Source of the DNA: Ceratodon purpureus
Lineage: Eukaryota > Streptophyta > Bryopsida > Pseudoditrichales > Ditrichaceae
DNA length: 64,000 bases
Direction of reading: 5' to 3'
NCBI GenBank assembly: GCA_014871385.1
Contig: CM026427.1
Location: 1,794,068 to 1,858,067 of the forward strand
Below are positions 1 to 12,994 of the stretch, in pieces. How positions within the stretch are numbered: the first letter of the stretch is position 1; every line of letters starts with the position of its first letter. The notes under the pieces are model-generated. The model was not told where the DNA came from, did no database searches, and saw only the letters and a list, made by a program, of their open reading frames with translations. Made by a program: the position numbers and the translations under genes.

Positions 1-1
1 T

Positions 2-163
2 GCTGTTGAAGAGGATGCCACCCTGAAGAATGCACCTACTCTTCTATCGATTAATCTGACTGCGCCTGCTGAAGATTCCCCCTCTGTTGAAGAAGAGGCA
101 CTTGTTCCCGTGGAGGAAGCAACAACAAATCAAGTGGGGACAACTGCTTTCGAAGACACCTAA
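2..163 (+). CDS. 3' end of an unrecognised gene (partial)
   Basis: Frame 2 is open from the window edge to a TAA at 161-163, giving about 53 residues. The peptide is strongly acidic, with several Glu-Glu runs plus Ala, Pro, Thr and Val, like the low-complexity tail of a larger protein. The other two frames hit stops within the first 60 bases, which favours this frame. No domain is recognisable. The start and any upstream exons lie outside the window, so the product cannot be named. Confidence 0.4.
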   Translation, partial: AVEEDATLKNAPTLLSINLTAPAEDSPSVEEEALVPVEEATTNQVGTTAFEDT

Positions 164-804
164 GCGCCATTTCCGGTAGCGGCACCATGTATTCACTGGA
201 TGACCTCTACTTCACTGAAGGTAAAGGTAGCTGCTCACGTTATCTTAGAGTTGTGTTCTAAAACCATGGCTGCCAATGTAATTCCGATGCTTGTAGCTGC
301 TGTCATTCATTGCTCAATGTTGCACGTTTGTGTGATACTTTGTAAGTGTTGACCCACTTTGTACTGTACACTGAACAGATGGTGAAAAACAATGGATGCG
401 ACGTTAATATTGCAACCCGGAGCGCATCCAATACATTGTACGTTTCATTTAACCCGAAAGCACACCCATCATAAGATCTGATTTTTTTTAGATTAGAAAA
501 TCTCTGCAGAAATTCATGAGTGCATACAGCACACAATAGCCCTAAATCTCATTAAGACACCGTACTCATTGTCATAAATTAGCCTACTCTAATCAATGCA
601 CGTTTACAACTCTCCTGATATTACTATCTTGTTCTCCAAGTTATTTGCCTCACTCCCATTAGCATTCTAAGTGACTTCCAACTTCCGCACCTCCTGTCTC
701 TCAGTCTTCTGAGGTCTTCATCCTGTTGTTCTTACGTCGGTCATCTTTAGTAGCTCTGAATTCTCTTTGTTAGTCTCCCGCTCTTGTCAGGTTCACTCTC
801 AAGG
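164..804. other. Intergenic spacer with no gene seen
   Basis: No convincing reading frame. Short pyrimidine-rich stretches just before 805 probably form the promoter and 5' leader of the next gene. Confidence 0.5.
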
Positions 805-2035
805 ATGCCGAGACGCGATGAGACCATAGAGACCCACAGAGTATGGTTCCGCGACACCATGCTACTGACCGAAGGCTCTTTCATCCCTGGCGACCCCCAA
901 AACGTGCACCTCTACCGCAAAGAGGCAGTTGCAGTATACTGGGGCGAGAAAGCAGAAGGCGGCTACTCCCTCCGTGCCGAAGACGGGATAGTCTACAACA
1001 ACTATGTTACAGAACTGTACGAGCGTGTGCACCAGAGGGAAATGTGCGATCTCCCGCGTCTCCCGCTGCACTTTGCTCGGGGCCTCATGGCCGAGCTACA
1101 AGGTACCTGCGTGAATTGGTGCGCCCTCGCCTTAAAACGCTGCTTCTCCGGCCAGAAGAAAACCTCATTTGAAGCCCTCCCAAAATACGTAAACCAAGTT
1201 GATCCACTCCCTTTCACGTGGCCGAAGGTATTCCCCCGTGCCGGCCATGTCTCCGATCGACCCGCTCCAAACCCCACTGACCAGGTACAAATCGGCACTT
1301 GTTGAAATTTAATCACATGTCGTTCCAGTTTTATCCTATGTCAATGCTTACGAATTATCTTCCATGGAAGTTCTAACAAGGGTGTGAATTGGGACAAAAT
1401 TGTAGGCAACAGCCCCGGCCCTTGCTGTCTCGATCCCTAATCTCGTTCCTGTGAAGGCCGAAGGTGCTCAGGACGATCAGAGCTCGCCATTTGACGGTCC
1501 CTCTGTTTCGAAAAGATTCCTCGAAGGATTGTGGCTCATCCAGGGCGAAATCGAGCATGCAGCCAAGCGGAAACGACGCCACATCAACAAGCTGAATGGG
1601 GACCAACAGTCTCTAATCACCGAGAAACTCACGGCCATACGACAGGCTGGCGAGGTGTTGCATGAACTCGAAGTGCGGCACCAGAAATTGAGCATGGATG
1701 CGAAGCGAGCCTACAGTAATCGCATACGAGCACAGGAAATGAACACCGCTGGAGCCAGTGGCAAACGGCGAAGCCTCTCTTATGACAACACCGACATTAT
1801 CACCGAGGCACAGAAGGTTCTCACCTTCTTTCGTAATCAGCGCTCATTCTGCTCCGATCGCATCAAGGACCAAGAGGCGGCAATTCAAACCTTGAAATCT
1901 GAGCTACGTGACCTGGAGATAACCGCCAAAGAGATTGCTGAGACACACGAAATTCAACTACTCCGGATTGAAGCTGTACTGCGACACGTGAAGACAGGTG
2001 AAGAGCAACTAGAGATCCTCCTGCGCCGAGGTTGA
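805..2035 (+). CDS. Unrecognised two-exon gene with a coiled-coil C-terminal half
   Basis: Exon 1 runs 805-1284 and exon 2 runs 1406-2035, joined by a phase-0 GT-AG intron (1285-1405). I chose ATG 805 because the open frame upstream has only non-ATG codons. The protein is about 369 residues. Its first 160 residues look globular, starting MPRRDETIETHRVWFRD and rich in Trp, Tyr and Cys. Exon 2 is rich in Glu, Lys, Gln and Leu with heptad-like spacing and looks like a long coiled coil. I recognise no family. The frame is open through both exons and the intron joins cleanly, so it is very probably a real gene. A lineage-restricted nuclear or transposon-derived protein is possible. Confidence 0.6.
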
Positions 2036-2779
2036 ATTTCCCGCACCGTTTGGTATTTCGCGAAGAGAGGAACAACTGCCCTTGAATTTGTGCTTGTTTT
2101 ATCCAAGTACTACGTGATTCGGATTTGCGACTTTTAGATGCACATTTATAGTGTCCAATTTTGTACTTTTTGCAATTGACAATGGAAGCTCCTGACACTC
2201 CCCTAAACCTACAGCGCTGTTTATGAACTTTGTACAGACTACATTTCAGATGACGTTGTAGTAAACATTGAGAAATACATGTTGATTTTAGTCCACACAT
2301 TCTCTTGTAATTTTATGCTGGGTTGTTTGTCAAATCATCGGATGTGTTTTGCACAGAAGAGGCACTGGAGGATTGTATCTGGTTCCTCTGCTAGAAATTG
2401 AGGTGTGATCGAAACATTTCGAGGCTTAGCATTACATAGTCCCTTCTGCTGTGAAGGCAGTCCTTACATGCTTCGCCGTTTTGATGGAATGAAGAAGACA
2501 ACTGTATAGAAATTAAATTCCCAATTGATCACGCGGATTACCACGTAACTCTGAATGGGTTGAGAAGGTGAGTCGCATTGTAGACGACGTCGTAGTTCCC
2601 TGTCTCCGTGTAATCATTGACTCGAAGTTAGGGTTGTAGTCAGAACCATGGACTACTTCGGCAGACCCTAACAGATTTGCAAGTTCCCGGTGATCCAAGT
2701 CTGTAGAAAACAGTAACCATCATCCGATTGTTGGCTCAATAAAAGGCCTTAAACACCATCCCCTCACCTCTTTTTGACC
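2036..2779. promoter_or_regulatory. Spacer and likely promoter of the 2780 gene
   Basis: No coding frame of note. An AATAAAAGG TATA-like element at about 2737-2745 lies some 35-40 bases before ATG 2780, following a TTGGCT motif. This is consistent with a short-leader promoter, but no transcript evidence is available. Confidence 0.3.
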
Positions 2780-3298
2780 ATGGCAAATTCTCCTCCCTCA
2801 ATGCCCGCTGGCGATGGCGGCCGTGTGAGCCATGCCCAGTTCCCATCGATGGAATTGTCTCCAGCATCCAAGCCTTTGCACCCGTTCTGTGCAGTGGTTG
2901 ATGCCTCCGGATTGCCACTACTTGACGAGAACGGATTGCCAGTGAGGCTGTCGATGGACGGATCGCTTGTCAAGATCTGGAATTTTGCAGAGCTTCACTC
3001 TGCCCTCAACGCCATCGAAGATGACAATGATCTCGCTCCAGCATTCTACCCTAAACTCGCCGTGGCTACTACAGACCAACGCCGGCGCTTGTCACCTCCA
3101 CCCTTAAGCGAAATGCCTCACACACCTGTGACTTCTTTTGTCAACGTCGAAGCCGACTGTGGCACCATCAATGCATGCCCTGAACTAGACCAAATCACTC
3201 AACCCTCCGTGGATTCTCCAGACACTAGCACCGACAAAACTCTAGACACAAGATCGAATCGGCTACCCACCCACACTTCAGACCCTAAACCCGAATAA
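2780..3298 (+). CDS. Unrecognised single-exon gene, Pro/Ser/Thr-rich
   Basis: ATG 2780 opens a frame of 172 residues ending at TAA 3296-3298. The N-terminal third (about residues 1-70) could be folded and contains a repeated L-P-x-L-D / L-P-V-R-L pattern around residues 45-60. The rest is Pro/Ser/Thr/Asp-rich and probably disordered. Only this frame stays open, and GC content is higher than in the flanks, which supports coding. No signal peptide, membrane segment or catalytic motif is visible. It lies 0.75 kb downstream of the 805-2035 gene on the same strand, and the relation between them is unknown. Confidence 0.5.
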   Translation: MANSPPSMPAGDGGRVSHAQFPSMELSPASKPLHPFCAVVDASGLPLLDENGLPVRLSMDGSLVKIWNFAELHSALNAIEDDNDLAPAFYPKLAVATTDQRRRLSPPPLSEMPHTPVTSFVNVEADCGTINACPELDQITQPSVDSPDTSTDKTLDTRSNRLPTHTSDPKPE

Positions 3299-6004
3299 AC
3301 AAGCCGCTGAATGTTTCATCTGTAGAGCCACCTGCTTCCACGGCATGCAATCGCTCTACTCAATTATGCTGATAGGTTCTATTAGACAGTGTGTACGCAC
3401 CTTCATAATTTGTAAGTTTTAGACAGTGTGTACACACGTTCATAAAACTCAGAATGTAGGTGACCGGGTATGCAGCGGACCTCAATAATGAAAGAGCGAT
3501 TCCCGAAGAGAGTTAATTTCCCCATTTCAAATGACCCAGCAGAGATGAATATCGTTAACCTCAAAAAAATCCATCCATAAATCGAATTGAACTGAGGAAA
3601 GTTACACCTACCCTACCGGTTGATCTACCGCATTGCGTGAGAATCCACACAGAAAGGGAAACCCCCCAAACTTAGCGTGGCAGCACTGATTCCCGCTCTC
3701 GATACCACTGCTCACCCGACCCCACAGAGGGAAAACGCCCAAAACAAGTTGCGAAAAATCACAGCCAATCAGGTTGCATTTTCTAATTGCGACTCCACCC
3801 CCAGTCCACCCAGTACCACTCCCGGGTGGAGTCACTGCGTGGAGCCGGTCCATGTTTCCACTAGTGTTAGGTCCCTTGTTTCTTAACAAATTGTGATCCT
3901 ACACTCATTAGACCTCGCTTTCTATGGTGATTTGTTTATGCAATGTAGTGCCCTGACATCTTAATACCTATCCAACCCTTATCGCGTAGACTGCAACATC
4001 ACACTGATTTGGGACTTAAGCACATGGGGTTGCTGCAATCAGTGGTTGGATGCCACAGCATGGCCACAGTTTGATGAAGAATTTCTGGAAGACCTGTTAA
4101 ACTGCTTCCCTGGCAGATTCTTAGCTGGAGCCTCTCAAACAGTGAAGAAGGTTGATGTGAGTCACAAGTGCTTGTACTTGGAAAGTTGCCTTGGATGTCA
4201 AGACTGGCCATGTCATACTTCAGATTGCTGACCGTGCAACATGATGAATAATCCTAGAACAATGTCCACATCTTCAAGTAATAAATTATGCTTAACAGTA
4301 ATAATCTGACCCAAATGCTCCATTGCTACAGTATTCATTGATGTCACCCCAGATATCTTACGATGTAGTTTTCCTTGTTTTCAAAAATGATCCTCTGTCA
4401 TTCAATCCTTGCTCACCTGCAGAGTTTCCAAAGCGCAAGGAACAGAAACACTGTGTGTGTGTACTTGGCAATCTTGGCTTTTCAACAGTGCTAAGAAAAA
4501 GGGACAGAAAACGTCCTCTTACAACGGCGGAGACCAAGTGACGCAATTCACCAGTCTAGCTGCACTAATTTGTGATGAAGATCTATCCGAGTTCAAAATC
4601 ACAGTGACTTTGTTCAACAAAAGATGAAGAGTTATCACTGTAACGTCCACCATCAGTGTTCATATTCTCCTACAACTTCGGTTCACAAACTGCATTGAAA
4701 TTACTTAGAAATAGAAGGAATTTGATGTGCTAGCGATTGGATAAATCTTTGATCGCCCATTCACTCTCTACTTGCTCTTAGTTTTGGACGCAATGCTTCA
4801 TGATCCGTGTCTGTCGCTCGAAGTGGAGAAAAGACCCAACTGGGTAAAGTGATTCATTCTTTGCACAGCAAAAAGCAGAAAGAGAAACTTCCGAAAGCTC
4901 GAGTATAATCAATCACTAACAGGAAACTATGCTCAAATCCTAAACTGGCATGTGTGAGATGACTCCTTGTCACAAGAACCGCCAGCCGCCCACGAGTCAA
5001 GACGAGGAGGTCACATGCATCCAGGCTTCTCACCATAATGGCCGCTGCATGAAGATCGTGTCGGCGCTTCGTCTTTAACACTTAGCTAGCTACGTATTAA
5101 AGTGGGATTACCGGTCCTTGGTTTGTGAAAATAGTGCCGTGCTCTGCTCTCGGATCTGCCTCGTCGTTGCGGCCTTGGCAATCTTATCCTCGGGGAAATT
5201 CAGTTGCTGCGTGACATGTGCATGTGACCGGATGCCGTGATTGTCAAAGCCTTTGTCATAAATGTGGCAACCCGAACTACTCGGATCGAAGAGACACGTG
5301 TTCCGAGATCTGGAGAAGCAAATGAACATGCGTGACAGTGCAAAGCGAAACAGAGGGTACGAGGGACGGACACCACCTCCAACATTGATGTTAAGTTACT
5401 CGTTGATCCCGCTTCAGCTTTTCAGTACAGGCTCAACTTGCACCAAATACACCGGTGGAATCCTACTTAGCTCACTTCACCTGTGGAAGAAAATTCCTCC
5501 TTGAAATTTCAGCTGCTGTATTCACGAGTTCAAACCAAACCACAACCCTTTGCAGAATATAAAAACAACAGATTAGAAAAGAAGTGGGAAGATGCAGAAC
5601 AGGAGGTCCAGCATCATCGTATGGTTACGAAAGCGTGGATTCTGGATTGATCGCCTTTCAATTTAGGCTCCTGTGAAACCCATAAACGGGTGAATACAGG
5701 CCGACAAGGCAAGGACCAGGTTCATCCAGTAAGCTTCGAACCAATGGATCGGGCAGAAGAATGAACGTGTACTCCCACTAGTCCAAGTGTGCACACACCA
5801 GAGCTAGAAGGAGCACACGATGAGCTAAGGGGGCTCCAACCCCAAAGAGTGTACTAGTACTAACACAAGTGTGTTTACACACAACTGTTAGACAGAGTAC
5901 ATAGAGACTAAGGTACTATGGTAATCAGAGTCTATAATTACACAGAAAGAATTGCAGGTCAAAACCTAATAAGAATAATCAAAATCTAGCTGAGCTGTTA
6001 TTGG
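3299..6004. other. Non-coding stretch with weak ORFs and a small direct repeat
   Basis: Two copies of a 26 bp sequence containing TAGACAGTGTGTAC lie at 3383-3408 and 3420-3445. Short frames at 4046-4231 (Asp/Glu/Leu-rich start) and 4430-4626 are preceded by possible splice acceptors, but they match nothing I know and do not join into a convincing gene. The 3' UTR of the RabGAP gene probably occupies the last part. I see nothing else. Confidence 0.35.
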
Positions 6005-9000
6005 TCAGCAACTGTCCATCGAAGCAAGGGCACCCGACTTAGGCTCCACTCCGCGTTTGGTTCGAGGACCTGAACCAGACTGGAAATTTAGTGTTGCTTC
6101 AAGCATGCTTTCTGCCATTACAGCCCGTTTTTCCATCGCTCTGAGTTCATCTGCGGCCTGCTGTTCAACTGCTTTCAGCATGCTCTCTGCCATCACTGCC
6201 CGCTTTTCCATTGCTTCCAGCATGATCTCTGCCGCCAACGCCCGCTTCTTCATCACTTCCAGTTCGTCTGCTGCCCTTCTCTGCACAATTTTAAGAGAAT
6301 ACTTCCATCAGTGACCTATGAGAGAGAGAGAGAGAGGGTCCATCTGCATCTGTTTACTTCAGACACTAGAAGCTAACCACACGGAATAATGAAGAGTAAC
6401 TTGAACCTGGCATCAAAACAAGAAAACAACCAGCGAGACTCAAAGGAAACACTGCAAAAAACAGAATTATTGGCACAATCGCCTAACAAATTCTACATCA
6501 AATACTAGAAGAGGAGAAAGAGTAAGTGAGTAAGACCAGTGCTCTAGCAGAAGTTTCGCAGTTCTCTTCAGCTTTCTCTACTGCACGCCGACGAGCATCA
6601 TCTGCTTTCCTGTTCTCTTGCTCCAACCTCACTAGGACCTGCACGTATGCAACTAGTTAAGTTCTTCATCCTGAAGAACCCTATGAGATCTCTAGAAAAA
6701 ACATTCATGAGAAGCACTTTCCTGAACCAACTGTGTCAAAAGTAAACCACAGTATTGAGCCAGGCTAACAGATATAGCATATCCAGTCCGGGTAATCAAT
6801 GTTCAGTTTAAACATCGGCAACATCGCTATATGAAACTATTAACTCGTATAAAGCCTAATAATATCTAAGCATCGTCCCTCTTTGCAGCATCAACTATAG
6901 AACTCAGTGCAAATTCGCACTTAAAACAGAACGAAAATGCATGTACTCTGTGCTTGCGTTCAACTACCACGTTTACACGTGACTGCTGAATCAAACCTAG
7001 CTAGCACCGTATTGTGTACATGCATTTCACAGAAAATTCTTGATTTTTCTACCAGAATCTGCGTTTGCTATTTTAATCTTGATTCTTGCTCCTACAAACG
7101 AACCGCTACAAGTAACTGTTCAAAGATCATACCTCAACGGTGGCTGACTCTTGTTCATGCTTGTCCGCTAGAGATTGCTTTAACTGGGCATTTTGGGCCT
7201 TCAATTTTTCCATCTGCATTATTTCGTGTCAGTTCTCATCTCCTTGTCACTCTTCAGTATTCACAGTACTTGATGTTTGGAAGCACTACGGTCACGGATA
7301 CAAACAAACCTCCTAGGTAAAATCGAGAGTTAACCCCCTAACGTCTTCTGAAACCAAGCTACTATCAGGTGTTAGTAGTTTAATGCCTTCGGTCCGATCA
7401 CAAGTCGTGATCTGTGCAAGCAACAGTTATTTACATCCATCTTATCGAGAGCTACAGATGCCTCCATGAAAACAAAAAATGTTGAGGGAAAGGATCAAGA
7501 GCTTTGGGCAGTGCAAAAACCTCTACTGGAGAATGGCGATTCTGGTCCATCTCCGCCAAAGCATGTTTCAGACCTTCAGCTCTGCAATCACCAACCAGTA
7601 GGAGTCTTCAATACACCACACCAACAATATGCTACAAATATCAGCGCAACGGCACTCAACTCATTACTGCACACTATAGGCACCTGCATTCCGCTTCCTC
7701 CCGTGCCTGAAGCGCGTGCTCGAGCTCCTTTCTTAGCCTGGATATCTGGTTGGATCAGTACCCACAATGGAACAATCTCAGAGAAGTTTTAGAGAATGGG
7801 CAAGCTGGATCAATGCTAGAAAGAGAAACAGTATCATCAATAAGATCCTGCATGTCCTACTGGACAAAAGACTCCATATTCCACACAGCCAGACAAAATG
7901 AATCAACTCCTCTTTGAATGAATAAATGGAAACCCCCTCACGAATCTTAACCCGAAACGAAACGAAAAATACAGGAAACACATCTACTTGCTCTCTACAT
8001 CTGCCCTGATCATCTTCGTACCTCCTCCTCCTGATCAGAACTCTCCGTGTCCTCAAATTCATCGGTTTCATCAATTCGTCCATATGGTTCATTCTTGAAG
8101 TGGTTTTCATTACTAACTAAAGGTTCATAAGAAAAGAACTTTGGGGCACTGAGTTGATAATTCAAAGTGTGTCTCTCTTCAAACTCAGCGATATCCAAGC
8201 CTTTCAGCCCATTAAGATGGGGCTCCAAAGTGCTCCTGTCTTCATCCTCTAGATTAATCAAGCGCCTTTGGTCATTGGATTGGGGCTTTAAAGTATTCGT
8301 TTCTTCACCCTGAGTGATACGCAGTGGGGCTACAACGGAACCGTTCGTTGTTCCATTAATCGCTTGCTTGGACGAGGCATTAATCGTTCGCCATTGACGT
8401 ACATCTAATGATCTCTTATGCATCTCGGCGATCACAGTAGGTCGGTGCCGGGTTCGGAGTTTCTGAAGACGTCCCTCGTCGATTTCTTGAAAACCAAGAC
8501 AAGCTGACAAGACTAGCTGGCTGCTGTCGAATGTAGTCTCGCCCATTGATTGTAGCATTGAAAGAACATCCCCATTGTCATGTAGCTGCAACAATGGCGC
8601 AGCTGCAACCATAGGAGCAGGCCATTAGATACTCGTTTCCAACTAACAGGTGCTTACATTGAGCTATTTCTATACATCCCCTGTCCCAAAAAAGCATTCT
8701 CCTTGTTCTAATACACAAACGACGTATCATTCGTATAGCTCTCTTGTACTTATGAAGTACTCTCCTAACTACTGGTTGGAGGAAAAATGTTTCACTTGAC
8801 TATTACACTAGGAGGATAATCTACACTACTAAGAGTTGAAAGGCAACAATGTATGAAGAAGTTCCCTTAATGAAGGGGCATACCATGGATTTCCAAGAGG
8901 GCCAGAGCAGTTCGGAACAGCATGCTACGATTTCCCTCGTACAAGAGCACGTCCCAGACTCTCAAGACTGCAACCCACAGAATAAACCCCAAAATAATCA

Positions 9001-11484
9001 ATTCATCATTAGTGGTCGAATTTAATTGTGCACAATTAATTGCTTAGAAAGCCACTTAAAACTTCTGTAGACTCTCCTTGTAAACCGTGAATCCTTCAAA
9101 GTAAAGTCGCCCTATGATCTCCAGAAGTAATGAAAATGAGAGGGACCGTACCACATTCCCAGGGCAGGACGTTCACGAAGATCGAGAGGAACCAAGAGCC
9201 GGTGAACCACGAAATCTCAACATCTACAGTCTCCAAATGTTTTGCTGCCAACATATAAAGTAGTCAGCAATTTGCTGTCTCAAACTAAGTTATGAAAACA
9301 AAAACAGACGGTTCCTTTTCTCTGTCCACAGGTAAGGCAAGACATAGGACTCTCACCCAATTTTGGAAGCCGTTCGCGCATCAACTGCGTAAACACAAGC
9401 TGGTCTACCTGCTCGTAATCACCAAAGTTCAGTAAGCATGCCCTAAAGTTGACAATAAAATGTTCGAAGAATCTTTTCAAGATTGGTCGGATTTGCAGAT
9501 TGTATATTGTAATCTTAACATGAAGAAGCAATCGTACAATATACGTTAAAAAGCAAAGAAATTGAAGAAAACTATTTCGAGTTTCGGGCAGTAAGACAAC
9601 CTGCGCTTCAGTCATTTTCTCTGTATAGTAGCCTTCGAAATAGACATCAACGATTGATGTCAATGTCCTGAACAAGTCGAAAGTCAAGGGGTAAGAGTGT
9701 CAACTCTAGAGCTCTTCAGAGTCTACAAATTTGTAAACTACCCAGCATGCATCCTTGGTAATAGGTCCATTTGAAACAAACACATCTATGCACTTAACAA
9801 GCAATGACGTAGTTGATATGCAGAAATTAATTTTGCAATCCAGAATGCATTATTGGAAATGAGGTTCATAGACTAAGTAAAGGTACGCACCAAAAGGCAT
9901 TCTCTTCGGGCATGAAGAGAAGCAAGAGAGCACCAAGGAAATTCATCGCCTGTATTAGAAACATTTCAGTAAGTTTATGAGCCAGTTCCAAGGATAGCAT
10001 ATTATTAAATAGGGTAACCTCTGACACAATAGTACAGGACAGAACTTAGGAACTTGAATTAGAGAAACACAGAAACCACAGAAGGAAGCTAATGTTTGGA
10101 AATCACTAAATCAATCTAAGAGATTTTTATTTTTAAAGTTCAGCTGAAATTGGGCACATTGAATGCACAGGCACCTGACAGTATCCAACGATAGGGTTAT
10201 GTCGTGCATACGCTGTCAGCATGCGCCGCAAAGAGCCCATCCCATCTTCTCCGAGTATAGGATGCCCAGGAAATGTCCTTGGCAAATCCTGTTGACACAC
10301 AAATTCAGAGGGCTGTATGAAGTAAAGTTGCCGACTTGATATGCTTAATACTCGAAACAAATGTCAGGTAAGAAAAAACAACAACTCATTAGACATAGTA
10401 GCCCATTCCACAAAGCATGACCAGAAACCCAGATTGTACCCAGATATTAAGTCACAGTAGACAAAGATTACCTTCTCGATCTGACTAGCCCATTTCTCTA
10501 GACGCGGTGGTTTCTCGACGGGTCCAGCGAAAGGCTTGACAACGTTGGCATCTCTAGCAAGACGCTCCTGGTAGAATCCATCTTTCCACCGCACTTTTGC
10601 GCCCGTAAAAATCTGCCACAGCTGCACATCCACAAATGCGTCAGAACTTTCGAACATGAACTCCACGCATCATAAAGGAAGATTAGGGATTGAAAATAGA
10701 TAATGGAAAAATTCCTTGCAGGATCTAACCTCGCCTCGCAATGACACAGGAACACCTTCCCAGACAAGCTTTTTAACCTCCTCCGCCCAAGGGCACATTC
10801 CAATTGCGTCCCCATTCCCAACGCCTGAATGCTTGTGCAACACGGCTTGCTCTACAGCCCTCAAGCTGCCCCAACACGATCCCCTTCCCTCAATCGCAGT
10901 TTCACCTCCACCTCTCCCATTACTCCTAGAATCGCTGGTACTGGTGTACGTCTCCAAGAATTGCTCCCAGCGGTTCGATCTATGAACTTCTTCCTCCTAC
11001 AAAAATGACAAAGAAAAAACAATCCGAGTTACAATCTTCCCATCCGCTGATTCCACCCGCCTTCAAATACCATTCGACACATATCCACAAGCCCACCTTA
11101 TAAATTTTATCATGTTCGAGATACTTCTCCAGATGTTGCGGCCGCACTGTGAACCCATACATGTCCCTGCCGCAATGCACCAAATCATAAGCAAATCAAC
11201 CAGGAAAGCCCACGAACTGCCATCAACCCTTTGCACAATGAATGCAACATGAATGCTACCCCTCTAAAACCCTATCCCCTGTTTCCCCCTCAAAACCCAC
11301 AACGCATCACCCATTGAGAAAACAAGAGCAGGCAGCGCGTGTACCGCTTCTCCTCCAGACTGACCACCCCATCGATGAGGGGGTGCCTGGACTCCCTGTG
11401 CACCCCGTTCGCGACGCCATTGCCAAACCCCTTGGCGTCCGCTTTCACCTGACTTAAAGCCTCCTGCACCCCCGTCGGCCGCAT
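6005..11484 (-). CDS. TBC-domain Rab GTPase-activating protein with C-terminal coiled coil
   Basis: Stimulates GTP hydrolysis on a Rab GTPase in membrane traffic. Sixteen exons, in coding order: 11484-11345, 11166-11097, 10996-10730, 10621-10472, 10288-10175, 9949-9891, 9667-9601, 9408-9357, 9244-9152, 8967-8884, 8602-8022, 7745-7684, 7581-7521, 7213-7133, 6638-6537, 6280-6005. All phases agree and the sum is 2259 nt (752 aa). The N terminus carries DMYGFTVRPQH, typical of plant RabGAPs. The TBC domain spans about residues 145-385, with the Arg finger I207-x2-D210-x2-R213 and the Gln finger Y245-C-Q247, so it should be catalytically competent. Residues ~560-735 are coiled coil, and the last exon repeats MEKRAVMAESML. 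Layout matches plant RabGAP/TBC proteins such as Arabidopsis AT3G55020. Least certain are the last donor (GTCTTA at 6536) and a possible extra exon between 7745 and 8022. Confidence 0.9.
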
Positions 11485-12994
11485 CGTGCTCGCTCCTCAT
11501 GGTCTACTCGTCATCCGCATCCTCGAAGTCACTCCACATGAACTGGCCTCCGATCTAGGAGAGGAGAGGAGGGCATGATCAGTGAAGATCCGGTTGAAGG
11601 CGCGGTTACAGGAATTTCAGCCTCTAAGCATCATTTGCAAGCGTCGACGAGGATCGAGCAGAATAAACGTCCCTCTGCTGTAACTTGGCTGCTATAGTCC
11701 TACAATAACCAAACATTGCTCCACTTCAGCCAGTTGGAAAACCAAATTTATTCCGAGAGAACAAAAAGATGTCCTCGTCCGCATATAAAAGCAACTTAAT
11801 CCTGGAATGAAATCGGTGGGCCACGACCAAATAATCAAAGCAGAGTGCGGTGGCAAAACAGCGATCTGATCTGCACGTGCGCATGAATGCAGATGTCTGC
11901 TCCTCATCACCCAGCAATTACTCCACATCCTCACAAAAAATTAGGTCACGCTGTTGATACAAAATCAAGGACCTGAAAACTTCATGTCGCAGGCGGCAAC
12001 TGAAGACAGAGCAATCCATGGTCCACGTGCACACACCAATTCTCAAACTGAAGCGGCTCTCAAACGCAACAGCCCCAAATCTCTACACTTCAGAACTTAG
12101 CTAGGTTTCAACATACTACGACCTCGCAATACACATTCCTCAACCATGTGAGCTGCATCTTAAAAGCTCTACATCGCTCGCGACCCCATCACTCTACACC
12201 CCTCCTGCACATCCTCCCTGCTAAACTCTAAACAGCAACGCACGTCATAACAATGTCGGAAAGCAAAGCCTGATCAAAATCATAAACCCACGAACATCTG
12301 ATCCCACATGACATTGCACACACCTCAAGAGCATCCAAGCTGCACCCCAACGCTCGAGGAATCCACAACACATGAAACGCAACTCAGAAGATAAAACTCC
12401 ACTCTCGTAACCCCCATCGCAAAGTCCATACAATGCACGTGACTCAACCGAAACAAGACACTCACTCGACAGATCACTCATAAACCTTAACCTCGAGATT
12501 TGCGACAATCAGTTGACACTCGCTACGTGGGTCCTGCGAACCCGGTGAAGAAAGCTCTTTCCCGAGACGGTGAAACGAGCGCAACCCTATCCCCGAACTG
12601 AAACCAACCTCGAATGATCACTTTCACATGATCGGTGGACCACCCTTTCGCCTTTTGATGACGATAAAGCCTATTTAAGATATTTCGGCGACACGTCCAC
12701 TTGTTTGGGGTTTCCCCAGATCGTCACGTCAAGGCCAGGCATCGCAAACTGTGCTTTCGATTGTCTCCGGAGTCTCGCCCATGTTCACAGTTTTGGGGGA
12801 ATACTGCAAGTTTAGTTGTTTTTTTTGGATAGGGTCGTGGATGGGTTGGGTTTCGAAGTTGGGAGCTTCGGAGATCGTTTACTTTGGAGGCTGTGCCGAG
12901 GTTTTTTTAGGATTTAACCCTGTTTCGCGCTTCTACAGTTGTTGGTGTGAGTTTGAAGGCCTTCTCTCGTGAATTTGAGGCTTTGGGTTGAGAT
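11485..12994. promoter_or_regulatory. Shared divergent promoter region, RabGAP and PTOX
   Basis: About 1.5 kb lies between the two divergent start codons. Palindromic CACGTG G-boxes sit at 11874-11879, 12024-12029 and 12436-12441, and an ACGTGG core lies at about 12524-12529. G-boxes commonly bind bZIP and bHLH factors in light and stress responses, which suits a plastid oxidase. A TATTTAA element at about 12672-12678 could serve PTOX with a leader of roughly 300 nt. Which boxes serve which gene is inference. Confidence 0.5.

Noticed and set aside
4046-4626. Small protein-coding gene in two pieces
   Set aside because: Possible acceptors precede both frames, but phases and homology give no support.
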